This document shows, one piece after another, positions 32,501 to 41,600 of a stretch of 64,000 nt of DNA. Source of the DNA: a virus. The notes beneath the pieces are model-generated. The model was not told the DNA's origin. It saw only the letters and a list, made by a program, of their open reading frames with translations, and did not search any database. The stretch is from the IMG/VR virus record IMGVR_UViG_3300035438_000341, positions 1 to 64,000 of that record, one strand, 5' to 3'. Both the position numbers and the translations under genes were made by a program. Each line of letters begins with the position of its first letter. Position 1 is the first letter of the stretch.

Positions 32501-34911
32501 CTAGTCTTCTTGATTCTAGCGGTGCATCATTAATATCAGAATATTCAAGATTTATTATTGGAGGAATAGGTGGATGTGATGTACCTGCTCCAGGTCAGAA
32601 AGCAAACTATTGTACTACTCCAGAAAAAGAAAGAGACATAAAAGTTGTATCATATTATGCATCATTAAAAAATATATTTACTAACCAATGGGGACAAATA
32701 TATTCTTATGAAACAATAGATACAGGATTTCAAAGAATGTTCAATGGTATTTCTAATCCTAATGATGTAGCATTTGGAGGAGATACATTCATAAATAAAT
32801 TTGCATACAAAACAAAACTTCCATTCTTTTTAGATAATAGAGTTAATGCTCCTGATGATTCAGATATATTCTATGATGAGATTGGTAATGTAGCCTATCC
32901 AAAATATTGGCATTCTGCTAGATCTATTTTGTACACTTATCAAAATATGACTAATATTATATCAATTAAAGCACATAGTTTTGATTGCTATAGCGATCCT
33001 GCATTAACAGAAAAAGATCCTGTAGGAGCTACTGCTACATTTAGAACATTCTATGATGGTTCATTTTATTTATTTGCATATGGTGTTCCTAGCTTTTATT
33101 GTGAATCAAATTATAATGTAGATGTTCGTCAAGCATTCAATGATAGAGAAGGAAACTTTTGGCCACATGTATCAACAGGTATTCCTGATGATTGGGTACA
33201 AGAAGAGTTCACATCAATTGCTTACGATAACTCATACTATTATAATGTAACATTCTCTAAACAGAACAAGGAAAACTATTTCTCACATTTACCAGCTGAT
33301 TGGACATCTGATTTATGTTTTACATATTATCCATTTAGAACAGTGTATTCAGATACTCAAGTTAACAATGCTGATGTAAGAGTTAACAATTGGTTAGTGT
33401 ACAAACCATTATCATTATATGATTTTCCTCAGAACTATGGTAATCTTATATCACTAGATGGTATTCAGAATAGAGCTATACTAGCTAGATTTGAAAATAA
33501 ATCATTGTTGTATAATAATCTTCTTACAATGAATACCAGTTATCCACAAGCTGCGTATTTAGGTAATCCTAGTATGTTTGCTAACCCTCCTATTGATTTT
33601 GCAGAAACAGATCTTGGATACGTAGGAAGTCAAAACAAAATGTTATTAAAGATTCCTCAAGGACAGATAACAGTTGATGCTAAGAGAGGACAGATATTCT
33701 TAATTCAAGGAACTAAAGTTGAAGAGATGTCTGCATTTGGTTCTGGAATGAATAGATTCTTTACAGACCATTTAGCATTTGAAATACTTAGATACTTTCC
33801 AAAGGTAGATACAGATAATCATTTTAATGGTATAGGTTTACATGGTCTGTATGATAGTAAATTTGAGAGAGTGATAATAACTAAGTTAGATTACATTCCA
33901 TTAAGTTCAGATATCAAATATGACCCTATAACAAAAGATTTCTATATACAAACATTAATAGGTGATGACATTTATGGTAGAACAATTATAAGTTTAAAAG
34001 ATTCAGAATATTTCTGTAATAAGTCTTGGACACTTTCATTTAATGTAAATACTAAAAGCTGGATTTCTTTTCATAGTTATATTCCTAATTGGTATATAGC
34101 AGAAAACAATTTCTTCTATTCTGGTATCAATGGATGTTGTGAGGAGTTTGATTTTGTTGCAGGACAAATAGTTGATACACCAAGTACAACTACTACAACT
34201 ACTATATTTGTACCTACAACCAGTACTACCACTACCGCTGTAACTGCAATTTGTGCAGTTGAAGGAGTTGTAAGAGCAATTGATTGTACATTAGAAGGAG
34301 TAGGAATTATTACTACACCTCCTATTCCTCCACCATGTCAAAGACCTTCTGATTACTCAACAGAATTTACATTTATAAAAGGATATACATTAGGAACGGA
34401 TCCAGAAGTTGTATTTACTGCTAGTCAAATAGAGGCATGTGCTGCTGTCCCTTCTATTGAATATATACTTAGTCCTCTCAATACAGATGGAAGCACACTA
34501 GATACATTTGATGGATATACAAACACTATATTAGATACTTTAGAAGTTGGAAATATAGTTTATTATGGACCTGGTACAGATTGTACACTTGTTCCTGATG
34601 GTTGGTATTTTGCATATTCGCCACTTCCATTAGACAATGTTTATCAAATTTCAGCAGGTGTGGTTGTTACTAAAACAACTTGTAATCCTACCACCACCAC
34701 TACCACAACAGCAATACCTTGTTACTCATTTACAGTGACTAAAACAACAGTGGGTATTGTGACAGTGAATTACATTGATTGTTCAGGGAATCCAGCAACT
34801 AGAGATGTTGGGCTTGCTGAAGGAGGATTTTCAACACAAACATTCTGTGCACGTAGTGTAACTACACCTACACCTACTGGAGTATCATTAACTAATAACG
34901 GACTTTGTTAA
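29533..34911 (+). CDS. Large tail nozzle/hub-type protein with C-terminal Thr-linked modules
   Basis: At 1792 residues this matches the large tail protein of crAss-like phages, often a propeller-containing nozzle below the connector rings. The first 1500 residues are beta-rich, with repeated short strands and Cys pairs (GYSLIGTYFINEKNKHIFFL; EIYWTDGLNSRRYLDIENIP; GAGCTLCYKPCG). The last 250 residues add Thr linkers (TTTTTTIFVPTTSTTTT), Cys mini-modules (ICAVEGVV, IDCTLEGVGII) and a segment LDTLEVGNIVYYGPGTDC akin to the 23023 fibre. So fibre-type modules have been grafted to a core tail protein. Confidence 0.75.
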   Translation: MADELDKIKKIINGDQDNIKLEINYGMMGLNMDQTLNQIKDGTLTYALNAALENFDSSSVNYQNEQGNEFCLQFPEGYSLIGTYFINEKNKHIFFLTNPTTGDSEIGYMDNNDCIYHTLVNASCLNFNIDNPIHKVVHKISNCKTEIYWTDGLNSRRYLDIENIPWKLEPGSDLCDPVPDVGNLDCNQLKIQPNFNIPELNITNVYNGGDITAGTYQFAVQYSDASGNPYTSYYSITNPTPIADTQLTTAIFDYKVGKSIEVTVTNLDTSGLYLYYNIAVIKTINNITTPELVGTYSIESDVDVITYTGQNQTLIKLSISDIFEKYPYYDIAQDVTAVQDVLVWDNLTSIDRINYQAIASQIQLQWETYRIPSTENYADELNATNLRGYLRDEVYAFEIVFLLKNGKQTDGFHIPGRTSIPSDLVPVPTTNADFIGEPDPETNTSPYWKIYNTAYVIDNASSDPIGNATSYKYGEFAYWESTEEYPCNTDVWGDLAGQNIRHHKFPDVLVSPIFENPSHVLNNSFVPEMQSDAIFPLGVKVDTLQIESLIDNSTITREQKDNITGFKIVRGNRSTNRSIVAKGMLRNVGTYQREEQTLYYPNYPYNDLNEDPFLNDKTNAYDSLGQSRVWLLECRTTGVYEYTDSVTGKLSSCNQMVAGQNYEFCSLTRPKYLSGNACIGPANYDFVIFDCGQSDQRAFLRASCERTCNNDPLVTLLFGIVTPYCGAGCTLCYKPCGIVVKYLTPGTFPYYENEDGNTWSAQNACTVAPVYPGTLALGQIPPFTESNNSCVIWSRRSPLNDTCGLAKPLPAITSEASRYRQVFNSPDTSFSQPFLGDVLKLESVMYGGGRAHFVPVKGNAKYRLLSKQAQQDALDASFLIAGGANGDVTAIFTAYQAYLTIYVNGITRKNYAQSFNSIASYDYYGDIPNNTTSNGVVGIKQRQLDLKSYLIPGVLNVGDDKNINNYQRESSIYTKTVDNYSPLPFPNKTPSLLDSSGASLISEYSRFIIGGIGGCDVPAPGQKANYCTTPEKERDIKVVSYYASLKNIFTNQWGQIYSYETIDTGFQRMFNGISNPNDVAFGGDTFINKFAYKTKLPFFLDNRVNAPDDSDIFYDEIGNVAYPKYWHSARSILYTYQNMTNIISIKAHSFDCYSDPALTEKDPVGATATFRTFYDGSFYLFAYGVPSFYCESNYNVDVRQAFNDREGNFWPHVSTGIPDDWVQEEFTSIAYDNSYYYNVTFSKQNKENYFSHLPADWTSDLCFTYYPFRTVYSDTQVNNADVRVNNWLVYKPLSLYDFPQNYGNLISLDGIQNRAILARFENKSLLYNNLLTMNTSYPQAAYLGNPSMFANPPIDFAETDLGYVGSQNKMLLKIPQGQITVDAKRGQIFLIQGTKVEEMSAFGSGMNRFFTDHLAFEILRYFPKVDTDNHFNGIGLHGLYDSKFERVIITKLDYIPLSSDIKYDPITKDFYIQTLIGDDIYGRTIISLKDSEYFCNKSWTLSFNVNTKSWISFHSYIPNWYIAENNFFYSGINGCCEEFDFVAGQIVDTPSTTTTTTIFVPTTSTTTTAVTAICAVEGVVRAIDCTLEGVGIITTPPIPPPCQRPSDYSTEFTFIKGYTLGTDPEVVFTASQIEACAAVPSIEYILSPLNTDGSTLDTFDGYTNTILDTLEVGNIVYYGPGTDCTLVPDGWYFAYSPLPLDNVYQISAGVVVTKTTCNPTTTTTTTAIPCYSFTVTKTTVGIVTVNYIDCSGNPATRDVGLAEGGFSTQTFCARSVTTPTPTGVSLTNNGLC

Positions 34912-34920
34912 TAAATTAAT

Positions 34921-35787
34921 ATGTCAAAACTAATAACAATAAGGTTAACACAAGTGTCACCATCTTCTGGACCATTCTCAATCTTTGATCAGCTTGGGAA
35001 TGTGATAGCAGAAGGTGTACCTAGAGAAATACTCATTGGTGGGGTGAACTATACTGTAAATGATAATGTGACATCAGTTAAATTAAAATCTACAGGTAGT
35101 TGTAAGATTGAAAAAACAAATGAATTAAATGATATAACTGAACAAGAATACATTAGTATTAAAGTAAACATAACTATAACAGGATGTATATGGAGACATT
35201 TAACTAATATACAATTATACAATTCTTATTATGGTGCTACATATCCATACATAATTGAATACCCATTTGCTTATAAGAATCAAGATGAAATTTTACAGAA
35301 TGTAAAAGACTATACAAAGGCATATGAATATGTATCTATATCAGATGGTGTGTTTAATGATAACACAAGAATAGAGACAAACAATAAATGGTTTACACAT
35401 GCTATTCTATATAATGGACAACAGAGTTCTGGTGTTCTTAAACTAGTTGCTAAACCTCTTAATGATATGCGTGCATACATGCAATATCCAATATTAAATG
35501 CAGATAGTAAAACAATCACTTACACTAAGAGTGATAACTTCTATCAGTATAATACATTCTGGGCTCTTCAGAAAAGTTCTCAAGTTCCATTGTTTAATAC
35601 AGGTTGTGAAAGCTTATCTATTGATAAGGTGATTAACCAAGCTAATATGGACTATGGATCTAGAAGTTTCAAGAAAGCTACACTAAGAGCAAAAGAACTT
35701 AAAATACGACATATACTTCAAGACAATTGTACAACGCACCTAGTGAGTCAATTCATAATTGCTCCTGCACAAATCTCATACAAGTAA
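34921..35787 (+). CDS. Type-1 anchor-bearing tail protein, 288 residues
   Basis: Residues 1-70 are a divergent copy of the type-1 anchor (QVSPSSGPFSIFDQLGNVIA, ending in SVKLKSTGSCK). The remainder has no Thr linker or known adhesin head. It is mixed alpha/beta (YGATYPYIIEYPFAYKNQDE) and ends in a helical, basic tail (SFKKATLRAKELKIRHILQD). Its place directly after the nozzle gene suggests a tail-tip adaptor, perhaps the attachment partner for the fibres. Its stop overlaps the next ATG (TAATG). Confidence 0.6.
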   Translation: MSKLITIRLTQVSPSSGPFSIFDQLGNVIAEGVPREILIGGVNYTVNDNVTSVKLKSTGSCKIEKTNELNDITEQEYISIKVNITITGCIWRHLTNIQLYNSYYGATYPYIIEYPFAYKNQDEILQNVKDYTKAYEYVSISDGVFNDNTRIETNNKWFTHAILYNGQQSSGVLKLVAKPLNDMRAYMQYPILNADSKTITYTKSDNFYQYNTFWALQKSSQVPLFNTGCESLSIDKVINQANMDYGSRSFKKATLRAKELKIRHILQDNCTTHLVSQFIIAPAQISYK

Positions 35788-38009
35788 TGACTAAAGGATG
35801 GTTAGATAATTATAATGATTCAACAACTTCTGCTCCTGAAGGATTTATTGGTGAAGGAATATTCAATGGTCCTAAGTTTGATAATCCTGCATGGGGAGGA
35901 CAGTTTCAAATGGGAGGAAATCTTCCTGGTGCTGTAGGTAATATGTATGCTAGAACAGGATCTCCTAGTAAAGGACCACGTAGAAACCAAACTGATGTAA
36001 CAGATGCTTCTGCACAGAATGGTAAAGAAATGCAATACTATCAACAAGGACTAGATTGGAAACCTAAAACTATTAGTAAGAATGGTGCATGGTTAGATAA
36101 CTATGATGTAGCACAAGAAGGAATAAATCTTCCTTCAGTTAGAGATCTTATTACTGATACCATGAATAGAAAGATTCAAGAACGTAAAGGTAAAGGTAAA
36201 GAAACTAAGGTTACACAAAAAGACAATGCAAAAACTGTTACACCTAAGATAGGTAAAGTAGCTACAGCTAAAGAAAAAGAGCAAAGAGCTATAGAAGAAA
36301 ATAAACAAGCACAAGAAGCTTCAGAATTACAAGCACGCAAAGATTGGGTACAAGGAAGTATGGAAGAAGCTTACAAGTCTCCATTAATGTCTCCAGGATA
36401 TTTTACTCCTGAAGGAATGGCTATTGGTGCTATGCAAGGAGCAGTTAAAATGGGTCCTGATTTATATGAGGGCAATTATAAAGGAGCTGCAGTAGATGCA
36501 CTTATGATGTTACCATTAGCCCCTAATGCTGTTAGAGCAGCTACTCCATTAATACAAAAAGCAGGAAGAGCATTAGGAACAGAAGAAGGTTTATTATCTA
36601 ATGCATATAAATTAAATCCTTGGGCATATAAATCTAATCCTGAAGCATTTTATAGAAAAATTGGTAATGAAGGTTTAGATGATGCATTAGAAAGTGGTTT
36701 AATACGTGCAAAACAACAACCAACACAATCGCCTTCTGGTAAAGGGGTCATTGATATTTCAGAAAACTTTCAACATAAAGATCCTTATTTTGCTAAAGGG
36801 AAACCTTTAGAAAATTATAAAGGTAAATACATGGTTGAGGTTGAAGATATTCCTATGGAAGAAAGAGCTGGATATCCGAACACATCTTATATTCCAAAAA
36901 ATATTTTAGAAACTTCTAATCCTAATTTAAAAATATATGAAAAAGATTGGTTACAAGGATATAAAGAAGTTCCTAAACCTACATCAAATTTTAATTCAGA
37001 AATAAATTGGGGTAAATGGAATAAAGAAATTCCTGATAATCCTCAATTGATGAAAGAGTATAATGCAATAGAACAAACTTCTAAAGCTAATGGTAGTTGG
37101 ATGAAGAATCCTGATGGTTCTTCTTTTCAAGGAACTCCTGAACAATTTGTACAACAGAATAGTGAGAACTTTAAAAAAGCTTTTGGTAATACTAAAGTGA
37201 GAGATGCTAAAGGTAATGTACAAATAACTAATCATAGTACTTGGGATAAATTTGATGAATTTGATTTAAATAAATTTGGTCAAACAGATGATGGGTTTTA
37301 TGGTAAAGGAGCATATTTTCATCCAAATACAAATAGTCCTAAGTTATATGGAGACATTGACATGAATAGTTATGTTAATATAGAAAACCCAATGCCACAT
37401 GAAACTCGTTCTTTTTTTGGAAGAGAGGGTAAAGGAGCATACTGGGATTCAGCAAAGAATGAACAAGTTATAATAGATGACTTAGGTTCTTTGTGGAAAG
37501 GTAAGTATGATGGATACATAACACCTCATGGAGAGTACCCATTAAATGATTTTAATTCTACAGAATATATAACAAATATTCCTAGTAATATTAAATCAGC
37601 AACAGGTAATAATGGAATGTTTGATATGACTAATCCTAATATATATAAAGCTGTAGTTCCAGGAGCAATTGGATTAGGAGCATTGCAACAAAAGAAAGAT
37701 GGAGGAGTGATTAAAGATGATAGAGGGCAATGGGATCATCCAGGAGAGATAACAGAAATAGGAAGTAATGAAATAACAATGGAAGGAGTTCCTTATGATG
37801 TCCTTGGTGTATCAGATACAGGAGATACAAAACTAATGAAACCAGGAAAGAATTATAAGTTCAAGGGTAAGAAGGTTACAGAATATCCTATGGCTAAGAA
37901 TGGTGTGAACCAACAAGATCAAAAAACTTTGCAACAATTAGATCAATTGACTAACTTTACAAATTATAATAAACCACAACCAGGAGGCTGGTTAGAAGCT
38001 TACAAATGA
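35787..38009 (+). CDS. Internal virion protein with ADP-ribosyltransferase-like segments
   Basis: The 740-residue product has a disordered, charged N-terminus (to about 190) and a hydrophobic stretch near 245-265. Residues about 287-398 look like one ART-type toxin segment (YRKIGNEGLDDALESGLIRA; PYFAKGKPL; GKYMVEVEDIP). Residues about 470-622 look like a second, of the phage ART/polyvalent kind: NHSTWDKFDEFD with H483-S-T485, GFYGKGAYF with Y510-F511, and an end MFDMTNPNIY. The C-terminus carries HPGEITEIGSNEITMEGVPY, a motif common in internal phage proteins. I set the start at ATG 35787; the upstream TTG at 35727 lies inside the previous gene. It ends with TGA in an ATGA overlap. The enzymatic role is inference. 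Confidence 0.6.
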   Translation: MTKGWLDNYNDSTTSAPEGFIGEGIFNGPKFDNPAWGGQFQMGGNLPGAVGNMYARTGSPSKGPRRNQTDVTDASAQNGKEMQYYQQGLDWKPKTISKNGAWLDNYDVAQEGINLPSVRDLITDTMNRKIQERKGKGKETKVTQKDNAKTVTPKIGKVATAKEKEQRAIEENKQAQEASELQARKDWVQGSMEEAYKSPLMSPGYFTPEGMAIGAMQGAVKMGPDLYEGNYKGAAVDALMMLPLAPNAVRAATPLIQKAGRALGTEEGLLSNAYKLNPWAYKSNPEAFYRKIGNEGLDDALESGLIRAKQQPTQSPSGKGVIDISENFQHKDPYFAKGKPLENYKGKYMVEVEDIPMEERAGYPNTSYIPKNILETSNPNLKIYEKDWLQGYKEVPKPTSNFNSEINWGKWNKEIPDNPQLMKEYNAIEQTSKANGSWMKNPDGSSFQGTPEQFVQQNSENFKKAFGNTKVRDAKGNVQITNHSTWDKFDEFDLNKFGQTDDGFYGKGAYFHPNTNSPKLYGDIDMNSYVNIENPMPHETRSFFGREGKGAYWDSAKNEQVIIDDLGSLWKGKYDGYITPHGEYPLNDFNSTEYITNIPSNIKSATGNNGMFDMTNPNIYKAVVPGAIGLGALQQKKDGGVIKDDRGQWDHPGEITEIGSNEITMEGVPYDVLGVSDTGDTKLMKPGKNYKFKGKKVTEYPMAKNGVNQQDQKTLQQLDQLTNFTNYNKPQPGGWLEAYK

Positions 38010-38629
38010 AAACAGGTATATATACAATAACTAATACTATTACAAACCATATATACGTGGGAGCTGCTTCTGATATTCTAAAAAGATTAAATCAACATTT
38101 ATTAGGATTAAGAAGAAATAATCATGATAACGATTATTTACAAAATTCTTTTAATAAGTACAAGGAAGAAAGTTTTATCTTTGAAACATTAGAAGAATGT
38201 AACAAAAAATACTTGTACTCTCAAGAACATTATTGGTGTAACATGTTAAATACACATAATAAAAGTTTTGGATTTAATTTAAAACCAACACATCCAGATA
38301 ACATATCTTTGTGTAGTGAAGAAACTAGAACAAAAATTAGAATAAAGGCTACTGGTAGAAAATGGTCTGATGAATATAAACAATTGTTTAGAGAAAAACA
38401 ATTAGGAAAAAAACAATCAGAAGAACAAATTACAAAATCTAAAGAAAGCAAATACAAAAAAGTTTATCAATATTCTTTAGAAGGGAAGTTAATTAAAGAG
38501 TGGCCTTCAGCTCAACATATAAAAAAAGAATTAAACATACCAGCAAATAACATATCTAATTGCTGTAATAATAAAAAGTCTTGTAATACTGTAAAAGGTT
38601 TTAAATGGACATATATAAATCAAGGCTAA
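38006..38629 (+). CDS. GIY-YIG homing endonuclease with NUMOD-like tail (second copy)
   Basis: GIY is at residues 4-6, the variant YVG at 17-19, with Arg27 and His31 as in the family. A basic middle (RIKATGRKWSDEYKQLFREK) resembles the NUMOD3-type linker, and the C-terminus (KVYQYSLEGKLIKEWPSAQH, NTVKGFKWTY) is a NUMOD1-type DNA-binding repeat. It differs enough from the 15758 copy to be a separate arrival. It is wedged between two internal virion genes, overlapping the first by four bases. Confidence 0.88.
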   Translation: MKTGIYTITNTITNHIYVGAASDILKRLNQHLLGLRRNNHDNDYLQNSFNKYKEESFIFETLEECNKKYLYSQEHYWCNMLNTHNKSFGFNLKPTHPDNISLCSEETRTKIRIKATGRKWSDEYKQLFREKQLGKKQSEEQITKSKESKYKKVYQYSLEGKLIKEWPSAQHIKKELNIPANNISNCCNNKKSCNTVKGFKWTYINQG

Positions 38630-38642
38630 ACAAATATAAATC

Positions 38643-41600
38643 ATGAAAGCACAAATTTTAAAAATTGCAGGAGTTAAATCTGAAAAGGAATTCTATAAGA
38701 AATATCCTTCGGAGGAAGCCTTTATGAAAAAACATGGTAAAGAGTTTAAGAAAGCTCAGACTGGTAATAATATAGCTACTAGTAATGCAGGATCATTCAA
38801 CATGTATAATCCTTATGGCGATGCTTTCCAAAGTGTTGATATGGAAGGAATGCAATCTTCTTTTGTTAAACCTATTATAGAAGATACTAGTGATGAAGAA
38901 ATAGCACCAGTTGAAGTTACTCCTAACTTTGGTAAAAAACAACAAAAAGCTAGCGATGCATATGACACACAAGAGTTAATAGGTATGACAGGAGATACAT
39001 CTAATCCTTTGGGAACAGATAAACTATCTTCTTTTGCAAAAGGAATAGATCCTATGAATGCTGTAATGGGAGCTTTCACTGGAATAAAAGGTGCGTTTGA
39101 TGCACATAAAGAAAATAAGAAACTTACAAAAAAAATGGAAACTTGGGCTAAAGTTTCTGATGTACAGAAGAGAGCTGGTATATCAAATGCATTTGCTGAG
39201 AAACCAAAGAACCAATGGTTCAGACCAGATGATCCTAGATTCATACATAGTGCTAATGAACTATCTAATACACAAGGAAGAGGAACAGATGTTATTACAC
39301 AAAATGGTGGAGTGTTCCAAGGTGGTGGTGAAATACAAAATACATTTGCCCCTGGTGCAATATACGATGATCTTGGATATGAACCATTTGATGAAAGTAA
39401 TAATGATGATGCTGCTTATCTTGAGAATTATCAAGGTGGTGGTAAGTTTGGAAATTTCTTTAATCAACTTAATACAGACCTAGGAGGAGGCCAAGGTTTT
39501 ATGGGTAACCTAGGAAAGGAAAGTCCCTTTAATTCTATGCTTGCTGGAAACAGTACATTAGCTAATGCTACTGGTAAGCTAGGTAGTTTATTTGGACCAG
39601 GTGTAGGACTAGTTACAACAATGTTTGGAAGAATGTTGGATAAAGAACCAGGTAAACAAAAGCATGCACAAAATACAATGAATTCAAATAATGCATTCTT
39701 AGCTAGATTAAACACTGCAGGAGATATAACAGGCGGTTTACAAAATATGGGAGTTGGTCAAAATGGAGAAGCTCTTCAACCGTATGAAGATGGTGGATGG
39801 GTCTCTAACGATTGGACTCCACAAGTTATAGCTTCATTTGGTGGTCTTGATGAACAAGAAGTATATGACTATGCACATGAAGGAATGGATACACTAAGAG
39901 CTGGTGGACATATGAGAGATTACACACCTATTAGTAATCGAGGTATGGAAACTTATGCTATGGGTGGACAACTTAAAACTCATTGGGGTGGAGAAGCTGA
40001 AGTAATTTCTCGTAATCCATATATGCCAGGTTCTGGTGAGATGGTTAAACTTAATGGTGCATCACATGACAATGATGGTATTGGTATTAGCTATGGTGGT
40101 CAACAAGGTGGTCCTCAACAAACAGCTAAATATGGTGCTGATACAGATGCTAGTATAGAAGCAGAAGGAAGAGAAACTATAATGGAAATGCAAGATGGTG
40201 GAGAAGTAGATCCTCAAACAGGAGAAGCTCAAACATCAGCAGTTGTATTAGGTAATATAGCACCTAGTGCAGATATAGTTAAAGCTACTGGTGATCAAGT
40301 GTTAATAGATTTATTCAATAAAAATCCTAAGAAAACATTTAAACGTATAGGTGAGGTGATTGCTAAAGATGAGAATAAAGCAGCCTCTTATATGGAGATA
40401 GCTTCTGCTAAAGCAAATAATGCAGATGATACACAATGGGGAGCATTAGAAAATAAAACTGCAGATATAATAAAAAAAGCTGGAGATGCTAAATTTAAAC
40501 TAGCTGCACAACAAAGAATCAAATCAGCAAACTTACAGAGTGCAGTTAATGATACTAAAAAAGATATATCATATATGAAAGGAAAAAATATAAGTGCAGA
40601 AGATTTAGGTAAAGGTAAGATATCACTTGACTATGATCCTATCACTAAAGATGCTGAATTAGAAAGTCCATATGCTAAGCATGGAGCTTATTTAAGAAAA
40701 GCTCAGAACAGTGAGGTCATTAGTCCAGCTGAACAAAAACCATCTATTACAGAAGATCAATACAATGAACTTGTTAAATTATATGAACAAGGTAAGAAAG
40801 ATAAAAAGAGTGCTTCTATAAAAGAGTTCCAACATAAGTATCATCAATTATTTCCTAATGAAGCTATTACAGCAATTCAAAAAACTACTAAAGAAAGAGG
40901 AGTTAATGCTAAAGGGAAGAAGATGGGTCTTACTAAAGAAGAAATTCTTTCTGGAAAAAATACTGGTAGGATATTAGAAAGTAATGAAGATGAATACTTT
41001 GGTCCTAGAACAGAGCAATACATGGCTAAGATTAGTTCTGAATTCAACAAGAAACCTGCAGCTGCAACAGAAGAATTAAAGTTAACCCCTCTTGGTGCAA
41101 AGACAACTCCTACCACTGATAAAAAAGAAATAGATGTAGTTCCATATAAAAGAAATAAGTTTATGGACTATGCTAACATGCTTAGTCAGTTCTTACCAAG
41201 TGCTAAACTTCCAGGAATTGATCCACGTCAGTTTGCAGGAGAATATATGGCTATGTCTCAGAATCAATATGAACCTGTACCATCTCAACATATAAGAATG
41301 CAATTAGATCCTATGACTCGTGTAAGCTATCAAGATATTAGAAATCAAAGCACTGCAGACTTTAGAGATGCATTGAATCAAGGTGCGTTTAATCCAGCTG
41401 CGGCAGCAGGTGTATTTGGTAAAAAAGCTCTAGCAGATCAATCTTCTTACGCTGAGGAGTTCAGAGCTAACCAAGGTCTTGAACAACAGATATATGGCGG
41501 TAATAGAGCTAAGGTTAATCAAGAGATGGCTGCAAACTTACAATTAAATGCTGATCAAATGAACAAACAAAGTCTTGCATTAAGTAAAACAAAAGAGATA

